A DNA stretch of 64,000 nucleotides from Flexistipes sp. (GCF_036172515.1 NZ_JAXKVW010000001.1:1-64000), one strand, 5' to 3'; counted from the stretch's first letter, positions 1-9,087 are shown. Program-made: numbers and translations. The notes: a model not told the origin generated them from the letters alone.

Positions 1-230
1 GATGTATTTTTATTAAGGCTATAAACGATAAACAACTGGCCTTTTGAACACTTGTTTCCTCCATCAACTTCTGCAGATAAATGAAATATTTTGCTCCTGG
101 AATCTTGGGTAATCTTTGCATCAAAATTTTTAACCCTCACTTCACCATTCCTTCCAACAAAAAACTCTCTTGAATAAACATTTGTCGAAACGAAGGCAAA
201 TAATAAAACAAATACAGCCAAAACCCTCAT
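1..230 (-). CDS. Exported protein, partial (runs off the left edge)
   Basis: An open frame starts with ATG at 230 and reads leftwards without a stop to the window edge (76 codons visible). A GGGGG-type ribosome binding site lies just upstream. The first 20 residues form a clear signal peptide: a basic start, a hydrophobic LAVFVLLFAFVS core, and a probable cleavage near VYS. The mature part begins REFFVGRNGEVRVKNFD and shows no motif I recognise. It is probably periplasmic or envelope-associated; the function is unknown because the C-terminus is missing. Confidence 0.6.
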   Translation of the reverse strand, partial: MRVLAVFVLLFAFVSTNVYSREFFVGRNGEVRVKNFDAKITQDSRSKIFHLSAEVDGGNKCSKGQLFIVYSLNKNT

Positions 231-344
231 AGCTACCCCCTTATTCTTTAAAACATATAATTATACCCAAAGTTTTTACTTTTTGTAACGAAAATCACTT
301 TTTCTAACTGATTATTTTAAATGTGGAATTTTCTCTGGAGTAAA

Positions 345-1907
345 TTAGAATACAGCTGTTATTCCTGGCCTGTTCACTTGATATGAAAGGCCTACTATCA
401 TATCCTGCAACAATTCTCTTTTTATTCTGAACCAAAACTTCCCTCTGTTTTCTGCCTCAGGAATGTCCAATGCTTTGAATAAAAGGTAATTGAATATAAT
501 ATCATACTTCTTATTATTTATAAAAACTACAGGTGCTCCTTTATAAAATGGTCCTGATTTAGTTTTTGTACCAACAGGAAAAACGAGCCCTGAAATTAAT
601 CTTGACTTCTTCCATTTATTTTGAGCATAATCGCAAATTGGAGAAACTTCCAGTTCTACGAAATGAAAATCTGAAATTTTATCAGGAATATTTTCAAAAT
701 AAGTTGGAAGAAGTTTCTTTTTTCTTTCTTCTAAAACATCAATCATATAAACGTTCCCGGGCATATGACCTTCGCTAGGCTCTAATTCAATATGAAGTTT
801 TGTATTTATTAAGGAGGGTATGTCACTATATACTTCAGCAAGGCTGGTAAAAATTTGTTTTTCTTCGTTATCATCTGGAAGTGTAATTTTCTGACTGAAA
901 TCATCCAGCTTAATATTTTCCAATCCATTAAATTTATTATTATTTTTAAACAAAGTACCTTTTAGCCGACTATTACTATCTATATTTACACTGATTTGAT
1001 AGGTGTCATAATTTAACTTTTTAGCAATCGAGAATGGAGAATCAAGTTTGATATAATCCGGGAAATCAAGCTTCCGGATTGCATATTCGAGTTCCTCTGA
1101 AAATGATCCAGACAGAATTGACAGAGCAGCTTTCATGAATAGTTCATCAGAAAGAGTGTTTTGCCCTGTTCTTGCTTTTGCCATTCTTTTGAGTACGTCT
1201 CTCATGTTAGCTTCCCACAGGTCTGAGTACTCAATTGTGGATGATATAGCGTTCACTGTTTGATACCCAGCCTTTCTAACTAGGTTTTCCCAAATAACAA
1301 ACAAATGGAATACCCCAGCTTCTTTAAGTTCATTTTCAAGGCTATTTTCAATTTTTTCGAATGCGTCTGTCTTACTTTCATATTCTACATCTTCCTGAAA
1401 ATTACTAATAATACTTTTCTTTATTACATCAAGATCGTCTTTATCAAATTGAGATTCAATATCATCAATAACTTGATTTGCAGATTCTTCTATCCATTCC
1501 GGTTCTTTCATAATTATACATTCAGACTTTTCCAAACTGGCGATACAAATAGGGACAATACCGTGGGAAGGATTATTAATCTTTTTTTTAAACTCTTCAC
1601 CAAGCGAATAATCTTTCAAGCTCCATATCAGTAACATATAAGGACCATTATTGGGTGCAATAATATTTTTTAATACATTAATTAGAATTGTTGATATAGT
1701 ATGTTCATCGCTGGTACTCTCAATTAACTGAAGGTCAACTATGGCAAGACGAACGTTATCAAGCTGTTTTTCAGGGATATATTCCTCTCTACTACCCTTA
1801 AAATATAAGGTTGCGATACCTTTTTTTGCCAGCAAATCAATTATTGGCATTGCCTGATTAGGGTCATCATCGATTACAATCACTGAACCATTCTTCGGTA
1901 AAATCAT
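345..1907 (-). CDS. Receiver-domain protein with large unknown C-terminal region (defence-associated response regulator)
   Basis: 520 aa. The N-terminal ~120 residues look like a CheY-type receiver: an acidic triplet D13-D15 follows the first strand, and the likely phosphoacceptor D58 lies in LAIVDLQL. The remaining ~400 residues contain no DNA-binding or nuclease motif I recognise and end in a conserved-looking KFWFRIKRELLQDM segment. The gene starts 7 bp after the stop of the double-GHKL protein and is the last gene of the vsr/methylase operon. Receiver-like proteins next to GHKL ATPases are known from predicted restriction-type neighbourhoods. I infer that this one takes a phosphoryl group or a conformational signal from its neighbour and acts as effector or switch. 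The C-terminal function is unknown. Confidence 0.75.
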   Translation of the reverse strand: MILPKNGSVIVIDDDPNQAMPIIDLLAKKGIATLYFKGSREEYIPEKQLDNVRLAIVDLQLIESTSDEHTISTILINVLKNIIAPNNGPYMLLIWSLKDYSLGEEFKKKINNPSHGIVPICIASLEKSECIIMKEPEWIEESANQVIDDIESQFDKDDLDVIKKSIISNFQEDVEYESKTDAFEKIENSLENELKEAGVFHLFVIWENLVRKAGYQTVNAISSTIEYSDLWEANMRDVLKRMAKARTGQNTLSDELFMKAALSILSGSFSEELEYAIRKLDFPDYIKLDSPFSIAKKLNYDTYQISVNIDSNSRLKGTLFKNNNKFNGLENIKLDDFSQKITLPDDNEEKQIFTSLAEVYSDIPSLINTKLHIELEPSEGHMPGNVYMIDVLEERKKKLLPTYFENIPDKISDFHFVELEVSPICDYAQNKWKKSRLISGLVFPVGTKTKSGPFYKGAPVVFINNKKYDIIFNYLLFKALDIPEAENRGKFWFRIKRELLQDMIVGLSYQVNRPGITAVF

Positions 1908-1914
1908 TATAACC

Positions 1915-4038
1915 TCAGTTTTTTTTTATTTTAAAAGCTAAACCCACTATTGCTCCTGATTTAAATTCCTCTGGTATACTGAAATAATCAGATTCAGGAA
2001 ACAAAAGATTCCCGCCATGGCTATTCATTATTTCGGAAGCTAAATGCAAACCTATACCAATTCCTCCTTCTTTACTTGAAATGAAAGGCTTTATCACATC
2101 TTCCGGAGGTAATGTAAAACCTGGTCCGTTATCAGCTATTAAAATAGTTATATGCTCAGGATACTCATCACTAATTTCAACCCAAAGCTTTTTATTCTGC
2201 ACCTTTCCGTAATTCAACCACCAAATTGAATTATCGATTATATTAATGATTGTTCCAATTATAAGGTTATCAGAGCATCTTACATTACTCTCAAAATCTT
2301 TTACTTTATCAAAGCCCGTAATCATCTCGATATTGTGAGATCTGAGTCTAAAGTCAATATTCCAGAGAGCATCTTTTATTACTTGCTTAAGGTCGTGAGT
2401 TTTTTTATACCTTTTTTTTATCAGGGCACTGTATCCTTGAATCAACTCTCCGAGACGTTTGGTTAACAATTTAATTCGATCATATGATTTGGTTTCATCT
2501 ACTACTTTTAGCAATTCTGAAATTATTTTTTCTATTTCGTGGATGACAATACTCAATCCCAAACCAGCACTAGCACTCCTAATGTAGATTTCACTAATTG
2601 TTTTATAATCACTTTCAATCTCTGAGAGCATTTTCAGAATATCTTTCACTAATTTAGGATCCTTTAATTGTGCAGAACTAATTCTTTCCCGAAGTAGACT
2701 TAATGTACCGACAACCGGTTCTTTTGGAAGATTTTTCCCATAGTGGCTTCTTAGTTTCTCCTTATCAATATTTCTTTGAGTAACGACTTGGTTAATTGCA
2801 AATCTTATAGCACTATAAAAAACCCGAAATGCATTATTCTCTATAAAACCTTCACGATTGGTTTTTTCTATAAGATCCTTACTTGCCAGTCTGTCCAAAT
2901 AGATTGCTCCTATAACTATATTGTTACTAATTTTTGCAGAAGGTAGGTTGACACGCTCAAGGTCAAGATTTAACCAATCATTGCCAGGCTCGCCATAATC
3001 ATATACACGAACCCCATCCCTGTAAACACGAACACCTCCATTATCTTTTAAGTAACTTTGAAACCCTCTTTTATCCTGAATTCCTGAAAGAGACATCAAA
3101 TTGGTGTCCAAGTCAAAAATGAGCATCTTCAGCTTTATACGACCGATATCATAAGCAGAAAGGTCAATATCTTTAAACACTTGTTTTTTTTCTACTTCAT
3201 CATACTCCTTTTGCCTCATAACAACGGGATTTTCCGGTTTATATATTCGCCCTTTTAATTTTTTAAGAGTTGCCCAAGGTGTGAACTCATACTTAAAGTT
3301 AACAATCTGGTTACCTTCAAGTTCCGCTTCTGCACTGAATAAAGAATTATCCTTGATTTCGTCAAAAGATAACAAACCTCTTAACCACTCTGGTTTATCA
3401 ATTTTAAAAAAAACCCTGAAAGAATTATTTGATTCAAACGGAGAGTTCAGTGAATTAATAGCAGTATAAAGACTTCTAATGGCACCACGTGTCCATTTGT
3501 TTTTTAACTTATGTATTACTATTTTTGTGCCGTAATTTCCATCTTTAAACACCTCAGGATCTCTTTCTGAAATATTAATGGGAACATTTTCCAACATGTC
3601 ATCATTATCGAAATCTTTCCAATCTATCTTAAGTACCGCTTCTTTTTCATCCTTTTTCCTAGAAACTACTTCAATTTCTTCTCCAAGTTTATGGGCACCG
3701 AACCTCCCAATACCCTTTTCCCCGAGTGGAATTCGTTTACATGGGCTAATAAAATCTTCAGATTCAATCTGATTTTTTTTAAATGTTGTGCCTGGTACAA
3801 GCCAAATATCCTTAAAATGATTGTAATTCATTCCAAAACCGTCATCCTCAATTACTATGGAACCTAATTCAGGACTGTCCAGATTCTTCATGCTAATTGT
3901 AACTTTTCTTGCACATGCATCATATGAATTTTTAATAATTTCAAGCACAGCAATATTCTCACTCCGAATAAGCTGATCACCGAGCTGGAGAATAATTCTT
4001 GCTGTTGGCTTAAATCCAATGTTATTGTAATTTTCCAT
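1915..4038 (-). CDS. Double GHKL ATPase: MORC/Hsp90-like N-terminal module plus histidine-kinase-like C-terminal module
   Basis: 707 aa. The N-terminal module has all GHKL boxes: E33/N37/D40 in EIIKNSYDA, D65-DGFGM, and a G106-EKGIGRFG lid, as in Hsp90, MutL and MORC proteins. The C-terminal third resembles a sensor kinase: a helical segment IVIHEIEKII with candidate phospho-acceptor H500, then N-box IIDNS (~600), G1 box DNGPGF (~634) and G2 box GGIGIGL (~659). Two complete ATP-binding folds in one chain is unusual. Its start overlaps the methylase stop by 1 bp (TAATG), and the receiver-domain gene follows at once, so the three are probably made together. My inference is a DNA- or damage-sensing ATPase that signals to the receiver protein. 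H500 as a phosphorylation site is unproven. Confidence 0.8.
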   Translation of the reverse strand: MENYNNIGFKPTARIILQLGDQLIRSENIAVLEIIKNSYDACARKVTISMKNLDSPELGSIVIEDDGFGMNYNHFKDIWLVPGTTFKKNQIESEDFISPCKRIPLGEKGIGRFGAHKLGEEIEVVSRKKDEKEAVLKIDWKDFDNDDMLENVPINISERDPEVFKDGNYGTKIVIHKLKNKWTRGAIRSLYTAINSLNSPFESNNSFRVFFKIDKPEWLRGLLSFDEIKDNSLFSAEAELEGNQIVNFKYEFTPWATLKKLKGRIYKPENPVVMRQKEYDEVEKKQVFKDIDLSAYDIGRIKLKMLIFDLDTNLMSLSGIQDKRGFQSYLKDNGGVRVYRDGVRVYDYGEPGNDWLNLDLERVNLPSAKISNNIVIGAIYLDRLASKDLIEKTNREGFIENNAFRVFYSAIRFAINQVVTQRNIDKEKLRSHYGKNLPKEPVVGTLSLLRERISSAQLKDPKLVKDILKMLSEIESDYKTISEIYIRSASAGLGLSIVIHEIEKIISELLKVVDETKSYDRIKLLTKRLGELIQGYSALIKKRYKKTHDLKQVIKDALWNIDFRLRSHNIEMITGFDKVKDFESNVRCSDNLIIGTIINIIDNSIWWLNYGKVQNKKLWVEISDEYPEHITILIADNGPGFTLPPEDVIKPFISSKEGGIGIGLHLASEIMNSHGGNLLFPESDYFSIPEEFKSGAIVGLAFKIKKN

Positions 4039-5657
4039 TATTTTACCAATTCCGGGATTTGATAAGTTTCTTTAACGAACCGTTTTGCATAAATTGATTT
4101 AAATATTTCGAATACAATTTCAGCAATTTGATTTGCTAAAAGTGGTGGTACAGCGTTTCCCACCTGAACAAACTGTGAAGTTCTTGGACCGCAGAAGTAA
4201 TAGTTATCCGGAAATGTCTGAATCCTTGCAGCTTCTCTGACTGTAAAACTCCTGCACTGAGCAGGGTCAGGGTGGATGTAATAATGACCATCTTTGGAAA
4301 TATGGCTTGTAACTGTTTTACATGGTTTATTCCATAGTTGAACCCGAAATCTGTCTGCAAATTTTTTATTTTCAATTCCGTCATTTATATTTTTATGGGC
4401 TGGAAGCAAAGCTTGAGGAAAGTCTTCTAATTTGGGAGAGCGTTTTTTTACTTTAGCAAAACAGGAAGCAAATAAATAACGAGTTAAATCGCTTTTCATA
4501 TGACCTCTGGAAGAGTGGTTACAAACTCCTTCAATTCTAGGATCCAAATACCATTCTGGATAATATGGGGTTGATGTTTGTTTGTAAGTCAAATATTCTC
4601 CACCTGGTTTCTTTTCAGAAGCAGATATTTTATTCAGCTGTTTTAATATTTCTTCTTTAACAGATTTATCAATATCAACTAATATACCTTTTTCCAAAAT
4701 ATCATTTATTGCAGATTTCCAGGCTAAATTGTTATCTGCCGTTTTGGAAAGCCTGCTTCTTATTTCAGGCAAATCGGATAAAACGGATGAAATTGACACT
4801 TCACTGCTAGGCTTAAGAGTTTTAGGTGAAAATTCAATATCCTTGCGTATCCCAAGAAGAATAACCCTATGACGTGTCTGTGGGACACCAAACTTCTCAG
4901 AACGTATAACGAAATCTTGAGGACAAAAAATAGGATTACCCTTTGAATCAAAATCAGTTGGCTCAGCAACCAAAGAATAAATACGATAACCCGGGCTATT
5001 CAATTTTATATCTTTGTTCTTGCAATCAGACAAATACGCACTTCCAGGAGCTGAAAGATCAGCAAGTATTTTGGAAAATAGAGGACTTCTCAAGGTCTTT
5101 GCTGACAATAAACCTTTTACATTTTCCATTACAAAAACTGCAGGTTTATGAACTCCTAAAATTCTTAGATACTGCTTATATAAAGCTACACGCTCATCTT
5201 TCTTCTCATCAAGGACTTTTTCCCTTCTTCTTGATCGTCCGACAACTGAATATGCCTGACATGGAGGGCCACCAATCAGGACCCAGTCTTTTTCCTTATT
5301 CAGAGCGCTTTGAATCTTTTTATCAACAATAGAATTAGATACCGCTTCTTTTCCCTCTCCAAGTTCAGCCAACAAAGCTTCTGCATTAGCTTTTTTAGCT
5401 TGAAGCGGCCATCTAACGTATAGTTCAGAGAGAGTAATACGTTCTTTGATACACTCATAGTATTCTAACGGAACCTGTTCTGGCGCAAACTGGCGGAAAA
5501 AACTTCTTAATTTCAGGGTCTGATGTGCATAAGTATCTTTCTCAATCGAAAGAGCTATTTTAAATTGTCTCTTATGATTTTCTGGATTTACAAACGCACT
5601 AAACCCTTCACCAAGTCCGCCTGGTCCGGCAAATATATCAATTATAGGTATTTTCAT
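4038..5657 (-). CDS. DNA (cytosine-5-)-methyltransferase
   Basis: 539 aa. It transfers methyl groups from SAM to C5 of cytosine in DNA. Conserved motifs appear in order: motif I FAGPGGLGEGF (~9-19), the catalytic PCQ loop GGPPCQAYS (~130), motif VI ENVKG (~176), motif VIII QLWNKPCKTVTSH, and motifs IX-X including REAARIQTFP and QVGNAVPP (~497). It is longer than a minimal Dcm because of extra sequence between motifs I and IV and in the target-recognition region. The start overlaps the vsr stop by 4 bp (ATGA), indicating translational coupling. Pairing with vsr suggests protection against T:G mismatches created by 5-methylcytosine deamination. The recognition sequence cannot be read from the protein. 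Confidence 0.93.
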   Translation of the reverse strand: MKIPIIDIFAGPGGLGEGFSAFVNPENHKRQFKIALSIEKDTYAHQTLKLRSFFRQFAPEQVPLEYYECIKERITLSELYVRWPLQAKKANAEALLAELGEGKEAVSNSIVDKKIQSALNKEKDWVLIGGPPCQAYSVVGRSRRREKVLDEKKDERVALYKQYLRILGVHKPAVFVMENVKGLLSAKTLRSPLFSKILADLSAPGSAYLSDCKNKDIKLNSPGYRIYSLVAEPTDFDSKGNPIFCPQDFVIRSEKFGVPQTRHRVILLGIRKDIEFSPKTLKPSSEVSISSVLSDLPEIRSRLSKTADNNLAWKSAINDILEKGILVDIDKSVKEEILKQLNKISASEKKPGGEYLTYKQTSTPYYPEWYLDPRIEGVCNHSSRGHMKSDLTRYLFASCFAKVKKRSPKLEDFPQALLPAHKNINDGIENKKFADRFRVQLWNKPCKTVTSHISKDGHYYIHPDPAQCRSFTVREAARIQTFPDNYYFCGPRTSQFVQVGNAVPPLLANQIAEIVFEIFKSIYAKRFVKETYQIPELVK

Positions 5658-6073
5658 CTGCTTCTTAGCTGTTTCTTTATCCTTGTAAGAGTCTGTTCGC
5701 TTTTTCCATCTTTAAGCTCACATTCAAAGATTGTAATTATATTCCAGCGATCCGCTTTAAGCTTATTGGTATTTTCTAAGTCCAACTGTTTGTTTCTATT
5801 TATTTTTTTCAGCCACCACTCTGTTCTGGTTTTAGGTATTACAAAATATTTGCACTCATAATGTCCATGCCAGAAACATCCATGCACAAAAATTACTGAA
5901 TTATACTTAGGAAGTACTATGTCTGGTTTCCCCGGAAGCTTTTTGTCATGCAAGCGATATCGAAAACCTTGGCTATGTAAGTATTTTCTCACTATCATTT
6001 CAGGCTTAGTGTTTTTTGATCTAATTTGACTCATATTATAACTACGCGTTTTATTATTATGAACATCGGCCAT
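5654..6073 (-). CDS. vsr: Very short patch repair endonuclease Vsr
   Basis: 139 aa, the normal length for Vsr. The family nicks 5' to the T in T:G mismatches left by deaminated 5-methylcytosine. Visible family residues include the N-terminal MSQIRSKNTKPE segment (E25), the catalytic aspartate D51 in GKPDIVLPK, H64 in FVHGCFWHGH with C66 and H69/H71 (zinc and catalytic region), and the aromatic EWWL segment. It is the first gene of the operon and overlaps the methylase start by 4 bp. In some defence systems Vsr-like nucleases act as restriction enzymes rather than repair enzymes. Here it is the only nuclease motif I can identify in the operon, so it could do either. Confidence 0.93.
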   Translation of the reverse strand: MADVHNNKTRSYNMSQIRSKNTKPEMIVRKYLHSQGFRYRLHDKKLPGKPDIVLPKYNSVIFVHGCFWHGHYECKYFVIPKTRTEWWLKKINRNKQLDLENTNKLKADRWNIITIFECELKDGKSEQTLTRIKKQLRSR

Positions 6074-6673
6074 TTTCTATCCAAGTATGAAAATCAATTT
6101 TGCACATAATAAATCTTATTTTCACAATCCCTGTATGTCAACGAAAACTTCTTTTTATTAATTTTATTGCCTTATATGCAAGTGATACACAAACATTATA
6201 TTCGTTTGTTAATGATAAACAGGAAACTTTTATCTCTTTAAACATATATAATATTCTACGCATAGGTTTTATAAAGAATCTTTTTAAGAAGTCTACTTTT
6301 CTCTTTTTATGTGATTTGTTTGGCAAATCGGGAAATATAGTCTGTCCGAAGGAATGCCACCCACACACTTCTTATGAATGTCATGAGTAAATAATCTAAG
6401 CATGAGCGCAAGTTTTCGAAAATATATTTTAAATCTATTTTTAGTTCCTCAGAAACTCTCTAATGTTATAAGGAAGACTCATAGTTCGCTTTTAATGTAG
6501 TGAAGTCCTTTTTAGTTTTTTCGACGAGCGCTTTGATGCTCTTGCTTCCTCTTACAACTTTCTCCTTTTATGTGTGTGGGTTGCCGGAATGCAAAGCATG
6601 TAAGTTATCCGAATTATGTTGTTGGACGCCGGTATTGTAAAGTAGCTTTTTCGTATTTAGAACTGTTCAGTGT
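6074..6673. other. Gene-poor interval between vsr and the phosphoesterase
   Basis: About 600 bp without a convincing gene. It holds the vsr operon promoter. On the minus strand, 6466-6561 has coding-like sequence (reads ...SIKALVEKTKKDFTTLKANYESSL then stop) without a start codon. It follows an in-frame stop, so it may be the decayed tail of a lost gene. Open frames on both strands between 6100 and 6390 have no recognisable motif and I do not call them. Confidence 0.4.
6113..6141 (-). promoter_or_regulatory. Sigma-70 type promoter of the vsr-methylase-GHKL-receiver operon
   Basis: On the minus strand a perfect TTGACA (6136-6141) is separated by 17 bp from TAAGAT (6113-6118). The predicted transcript starts near 6106, giving a short leader before the vsr ATG at 6073. 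No comparable box was seen between the four genes. Confidence 0.55.
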
Positions 6674-8032
6674 TTAGTTTATAAGTTTTGCTTTTTTAAG
6701 CTTTTCATATGCATGAGTGTCGAATAAATCTAAAGGACGACTTAATGAACATGACTCTACTCCGTTATTTTCGAACTCTTTTGAGTCAATATTGTAATAA
6801 TATGAGTGACACTGTATATTGCGACTTCCGTCAATTTGATAGATATAGAACCCATTTTCTCTGGAATTCTTTTTTGTTGCAGTTGCCGCCACAGAATTAA
6901 TGAGTTTTCGATTCTTTAGCACACTACGTATTTCGTCATTAACAACTCCAGCTATTTCATCTAGAGTTTTACGTACTTGGCTGTCCGATAGATCCACCTT
7001 CAAAAATTCTTTATAACCCTTCTTAATAGACCGCTCAGCGAGCGTAATGCCTTTGAATCGATAGAATTTTGTAGCGGCTACATCATCCATTCCCTCCGCT
7101 TTGCTCTTGACGTATTCAATCGCAATGCGCAATGTTTTTGGCAGTAATTTATTATTATTTTTGTCTATGTGGTAAACAGGTGGCCTTTTTATTCCAAGTT
7201 GCCTTACACAATACATTCTTGCAAAACGGCGAATTGCTCTGTGATCAAGTAAGTCTTGGTATTTTTGGCTGCTAAAGACGTCATGGTGGTCGTGTCCGGC
7301 AAGCACCATATCAAAGTCGTCTGAAACAATTTGACCCAATACCTCATGGGCATTAGTTAAGCTCATAAAGGGCTGTTTTCCGTATGCTTTAGGTAGATAT
7401 AAAAAATGGTGTAATACTATAATCTTGTAGCTTCTGTTGAACAAATTAGCTGCCTCTTCTTCACTATTAAGACCATCAATACCGAGAAACAGGCCGTCTT
7501 TTTTCAGGTTTCCGTGACGACCTTGATCTGTCCATTTGCGAACCAATTCCAAATCGTTTTTTTCAACGTAGCCGTTGGCTATGCTCTTTTCTCCTGGCGA
7601 TTCTAATGCGATAATATATGCGGATACATCTTTCCCGTTAGAGCAGAAGTGCCATCTGGGTAGTTTGTGTCTTTTGAAAACGTTATAGTAATTGACCTTT
7701 GGATCTCCTTTCGGCAATTGGAAAGGAGATCCATTCGAAGTGTAGTAATCGTGATTGCCCGGTATTATTATGACTTTATTCGAAAAGTTCTCTCCAAGTC
7801 GCAGGCCAAATGCTTTGTTTGTGTCGAATGGACTGATGGCACCCTTAAGCCAACTAAGTACGAACTGAAGTGAATATTCTTCGTTAGATTCCGATATGTC
7901 TCCAGATATCACGTAAAGATCTGGATTCAATGATATGAGTTTCCTTGTAAGTGCCTCCCATATATGCCAAGAATGTCCACCGACATGGAGATCCGACAAA
8001 TGGGCAACTGACAATATTCTATCTTTCACCAT
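6674..8032 (-). CDS. Calcineurin-like metallophosphoesterase
   Basis: 452 aa. The N-terminal ~250 residues carry the binuclear metal motifs in order: H11/D14/H16 in HLSDLHVGG, GD in VISGDIS, GNHD in IIPGNHDYY, the later H in IVLHHF, and GHDHHD. Family members hydrolyse phosphodiesters of nucleic acids or cyclic nucleotides. The C-terminal ~200 residues are unassigned and end in a RPLDLFDTHAYEKLKK segment. The start has GGAGG 5 nt upstream. It has its own promoter and lies beside the vsr/methylase operon in the same direction, so a role in the same defence island is possible but not shown. Confidence 0.88.
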   Translation of the reverse strand: MVKDRILSVAHLSDLHVGGHSWHIWEALTRKLISLNPDLYVISGDISESNEEYSLQFVLSWLKGAISPFDTNKAFGLRLGENFSNKVIIIPGNHDYYTSNGSPFQLPKGDPKVNYYNVFKRHKLPRWHFCSNGKDVSAYIIALESPGEKSIANGYVEKNDLELVRKWTDQGRHGNLKKDGLFLGIDGLNSEEEAANLFNRSYKIIVLHHFLYLPKAYGKQPFMSLTNAHEVLGQIVSDDFDMVLAGHDHHDVFSSQKYQDLLDHRAIRRFARMYCVRQLGIKRPPVYHIDKNNNKLLPKTLRIAIEYVKSKAEGMDDVAATKFYRFKGITLAERSIKKGYKEFLKVDLSDSQVRKTLDEIAGVVNDEIRSVLKNRKLINSVAATATKKNSRENGFYIYQIDGSRNIQCHSYYYNIDSKEFENNGVESCSLSRPLDLFDTHAYEKLKKAKLIN

Positions 8033-8559
8033 AGCCCTCCGTAGTTAGTTTTATTCCCCGAAAACCATAATACAACACATAGTTTAATTCTATAATTTTA
8101 TAATATCTTGAGTTTTTAGTCAAAGTCAAGCGTTTAGCTTTATTTGCGCCCTCTCATTTTTTTACAGCATCATACAAATTACCATATCTTTGACAGCTTC
8201 CAATTTAGACAAACTGGAATCAGTTGAAATTTTATCATCGATAAAAGAATCGACAAGTACTGTTTTTTGAAATTCTTACAGGAGCCAAACTCCTAAAGAT
8301 TATGGACGGTTTATTTTCCAGACAAGGTTTATATTAATACTCAGAGATAAGCTAAAACTTTATTTTATGGATAAAAGAAGACCTTAGCTTTAGTGCAATA
8401 TTTTTTCGTTAAATTGGCAGCATAAAGCTTTTGGTACATGCTCCCGGGGCGTGTGACAAAACTAACTATAAACAAAATATAACAGCAAATCTGTAAAGGT
8501 TTTACACAACAGCTATAGAGACAAAAAAGGCGGATTTTACGGCACCTCAAAAACTTTAT
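8033..8559. other. Non-coding interval
   Basis: About 530 bp. Apart from the phosphoesterase promoter at its left end I see no gene, RNA or repeat. A 61-codon frame at 8365-8550 lacks a ribosome binding site and family motifs and is probably chance. Confidence 0.4.
8095..8123 (-). promoter_or_regulatory. Predicted promoter of the metallophosphoesterase gene
   Basis: Minus strand TTGACT (8118-8123), 17-bp spacer, TAAAAT (8095-8100). A second TTGACT directly abuts it upstream (8124-8129). The predicted start near 8088 leaves a ~55-nt leader to the ATG at 8032. Confidence 0.45.
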
Positions 8560-9024
8560 TCAAAATCCAGACTGTTTTCCAAACATAGAAGTCAGGATAA
8601 TTTCAATCACGGCTGTTTTATTTAAAGCTTCTTCAGAGAACTCAATTCCACTGCTTTCCTTTGTGTAATGGTTCATTATGATCTCAAGTGCCTTGCGCTT
8701 CTTAACCTTTTCCTCAACAAAATAAGCTTTACCAAAAGCTATCACACTGCGATACCTCATACTCCATTTGCATGCAATCTCACCTTTAATTATCTCCGTA
8801 TCCGTATCAAACTCTAAGCACACATTGTTATTTTCCCTTAATATTTCTATTTTTTTGCCTTCAGCAGCACTATGAATAAATATTGAGTTATCTTTATACC
8901 CAAAAGACACAGGAACAATATATGGGATATTATTGATAGATAGAGCTAAACGGCATACATCTGGTTTAGAAATAATATTTTCTATTTCTGATTTTGATTT
9001 AATTTCTTTTTCTTGCCTTCTCAT
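8560..9024 (-). CDS. Pyridoxamine 5'-phosphate oxidase-like flavin-binding protein (NimA type)
   Basis: 154 aa from the ATG at 9024, which has AAAAGG 9 nt upstream. A TTG at 9033 is also in frame but sits against that site. The split-barrel fold is indicated by a CRLALSINNIPYIVPVSFGYKDNSIFIHSA segment spanning the family's flavin-binding strands, then CKWSMRYRSVIAFGKA. Proteins of this type (5-nitroimidazole reductase-like) bind FMN or related cofactors and reduce small molecules; the substrate here is unknown. It lies 54 bp downstream of livF on the same strand and may be read through from the Liv operon. Confidence 0.8.
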   Translation of the reverse strand: MRRQEKEIKSKSEIENIISKPDVCRLALSINNIPYIVPVSFGYKDNSIFIHSAAEGKKIEILRENNNVCLEFDTDTEIIKGEIACKWSMRYRSVIAFGKAYFVEEKVKKRKALEIIMNHYTKESSGIEFSEEALNKTAVIEIILTSMFGKQSGF

Positions 9025-9087
9025 CAAATACAACCTTTTTATTTTTATCTTGGGAATATTACTCTAAGACTCTTTAAAATCACAATT

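Noticed and set aside
4943-5332. 129-aa plus-strand frame across the methylase
   Set aside because: Antisense shadow of a gene with all C5-methylase motifs.
6138-6368. 76-aa minus-strand frame (and 96-aa plus-strand frame over the same bases) upstream of vsr
   Set aside because: No ribosome binding site or family motif; it overlaps the strong vsr operon promoter, so both are probably chance frames.
8365-8550. 61-aa minus-strand frame in the gap after the phosphoesterase
   Set aside because: No start signal and low-complexity Cys/Tyr-rich product; looks non-coding.
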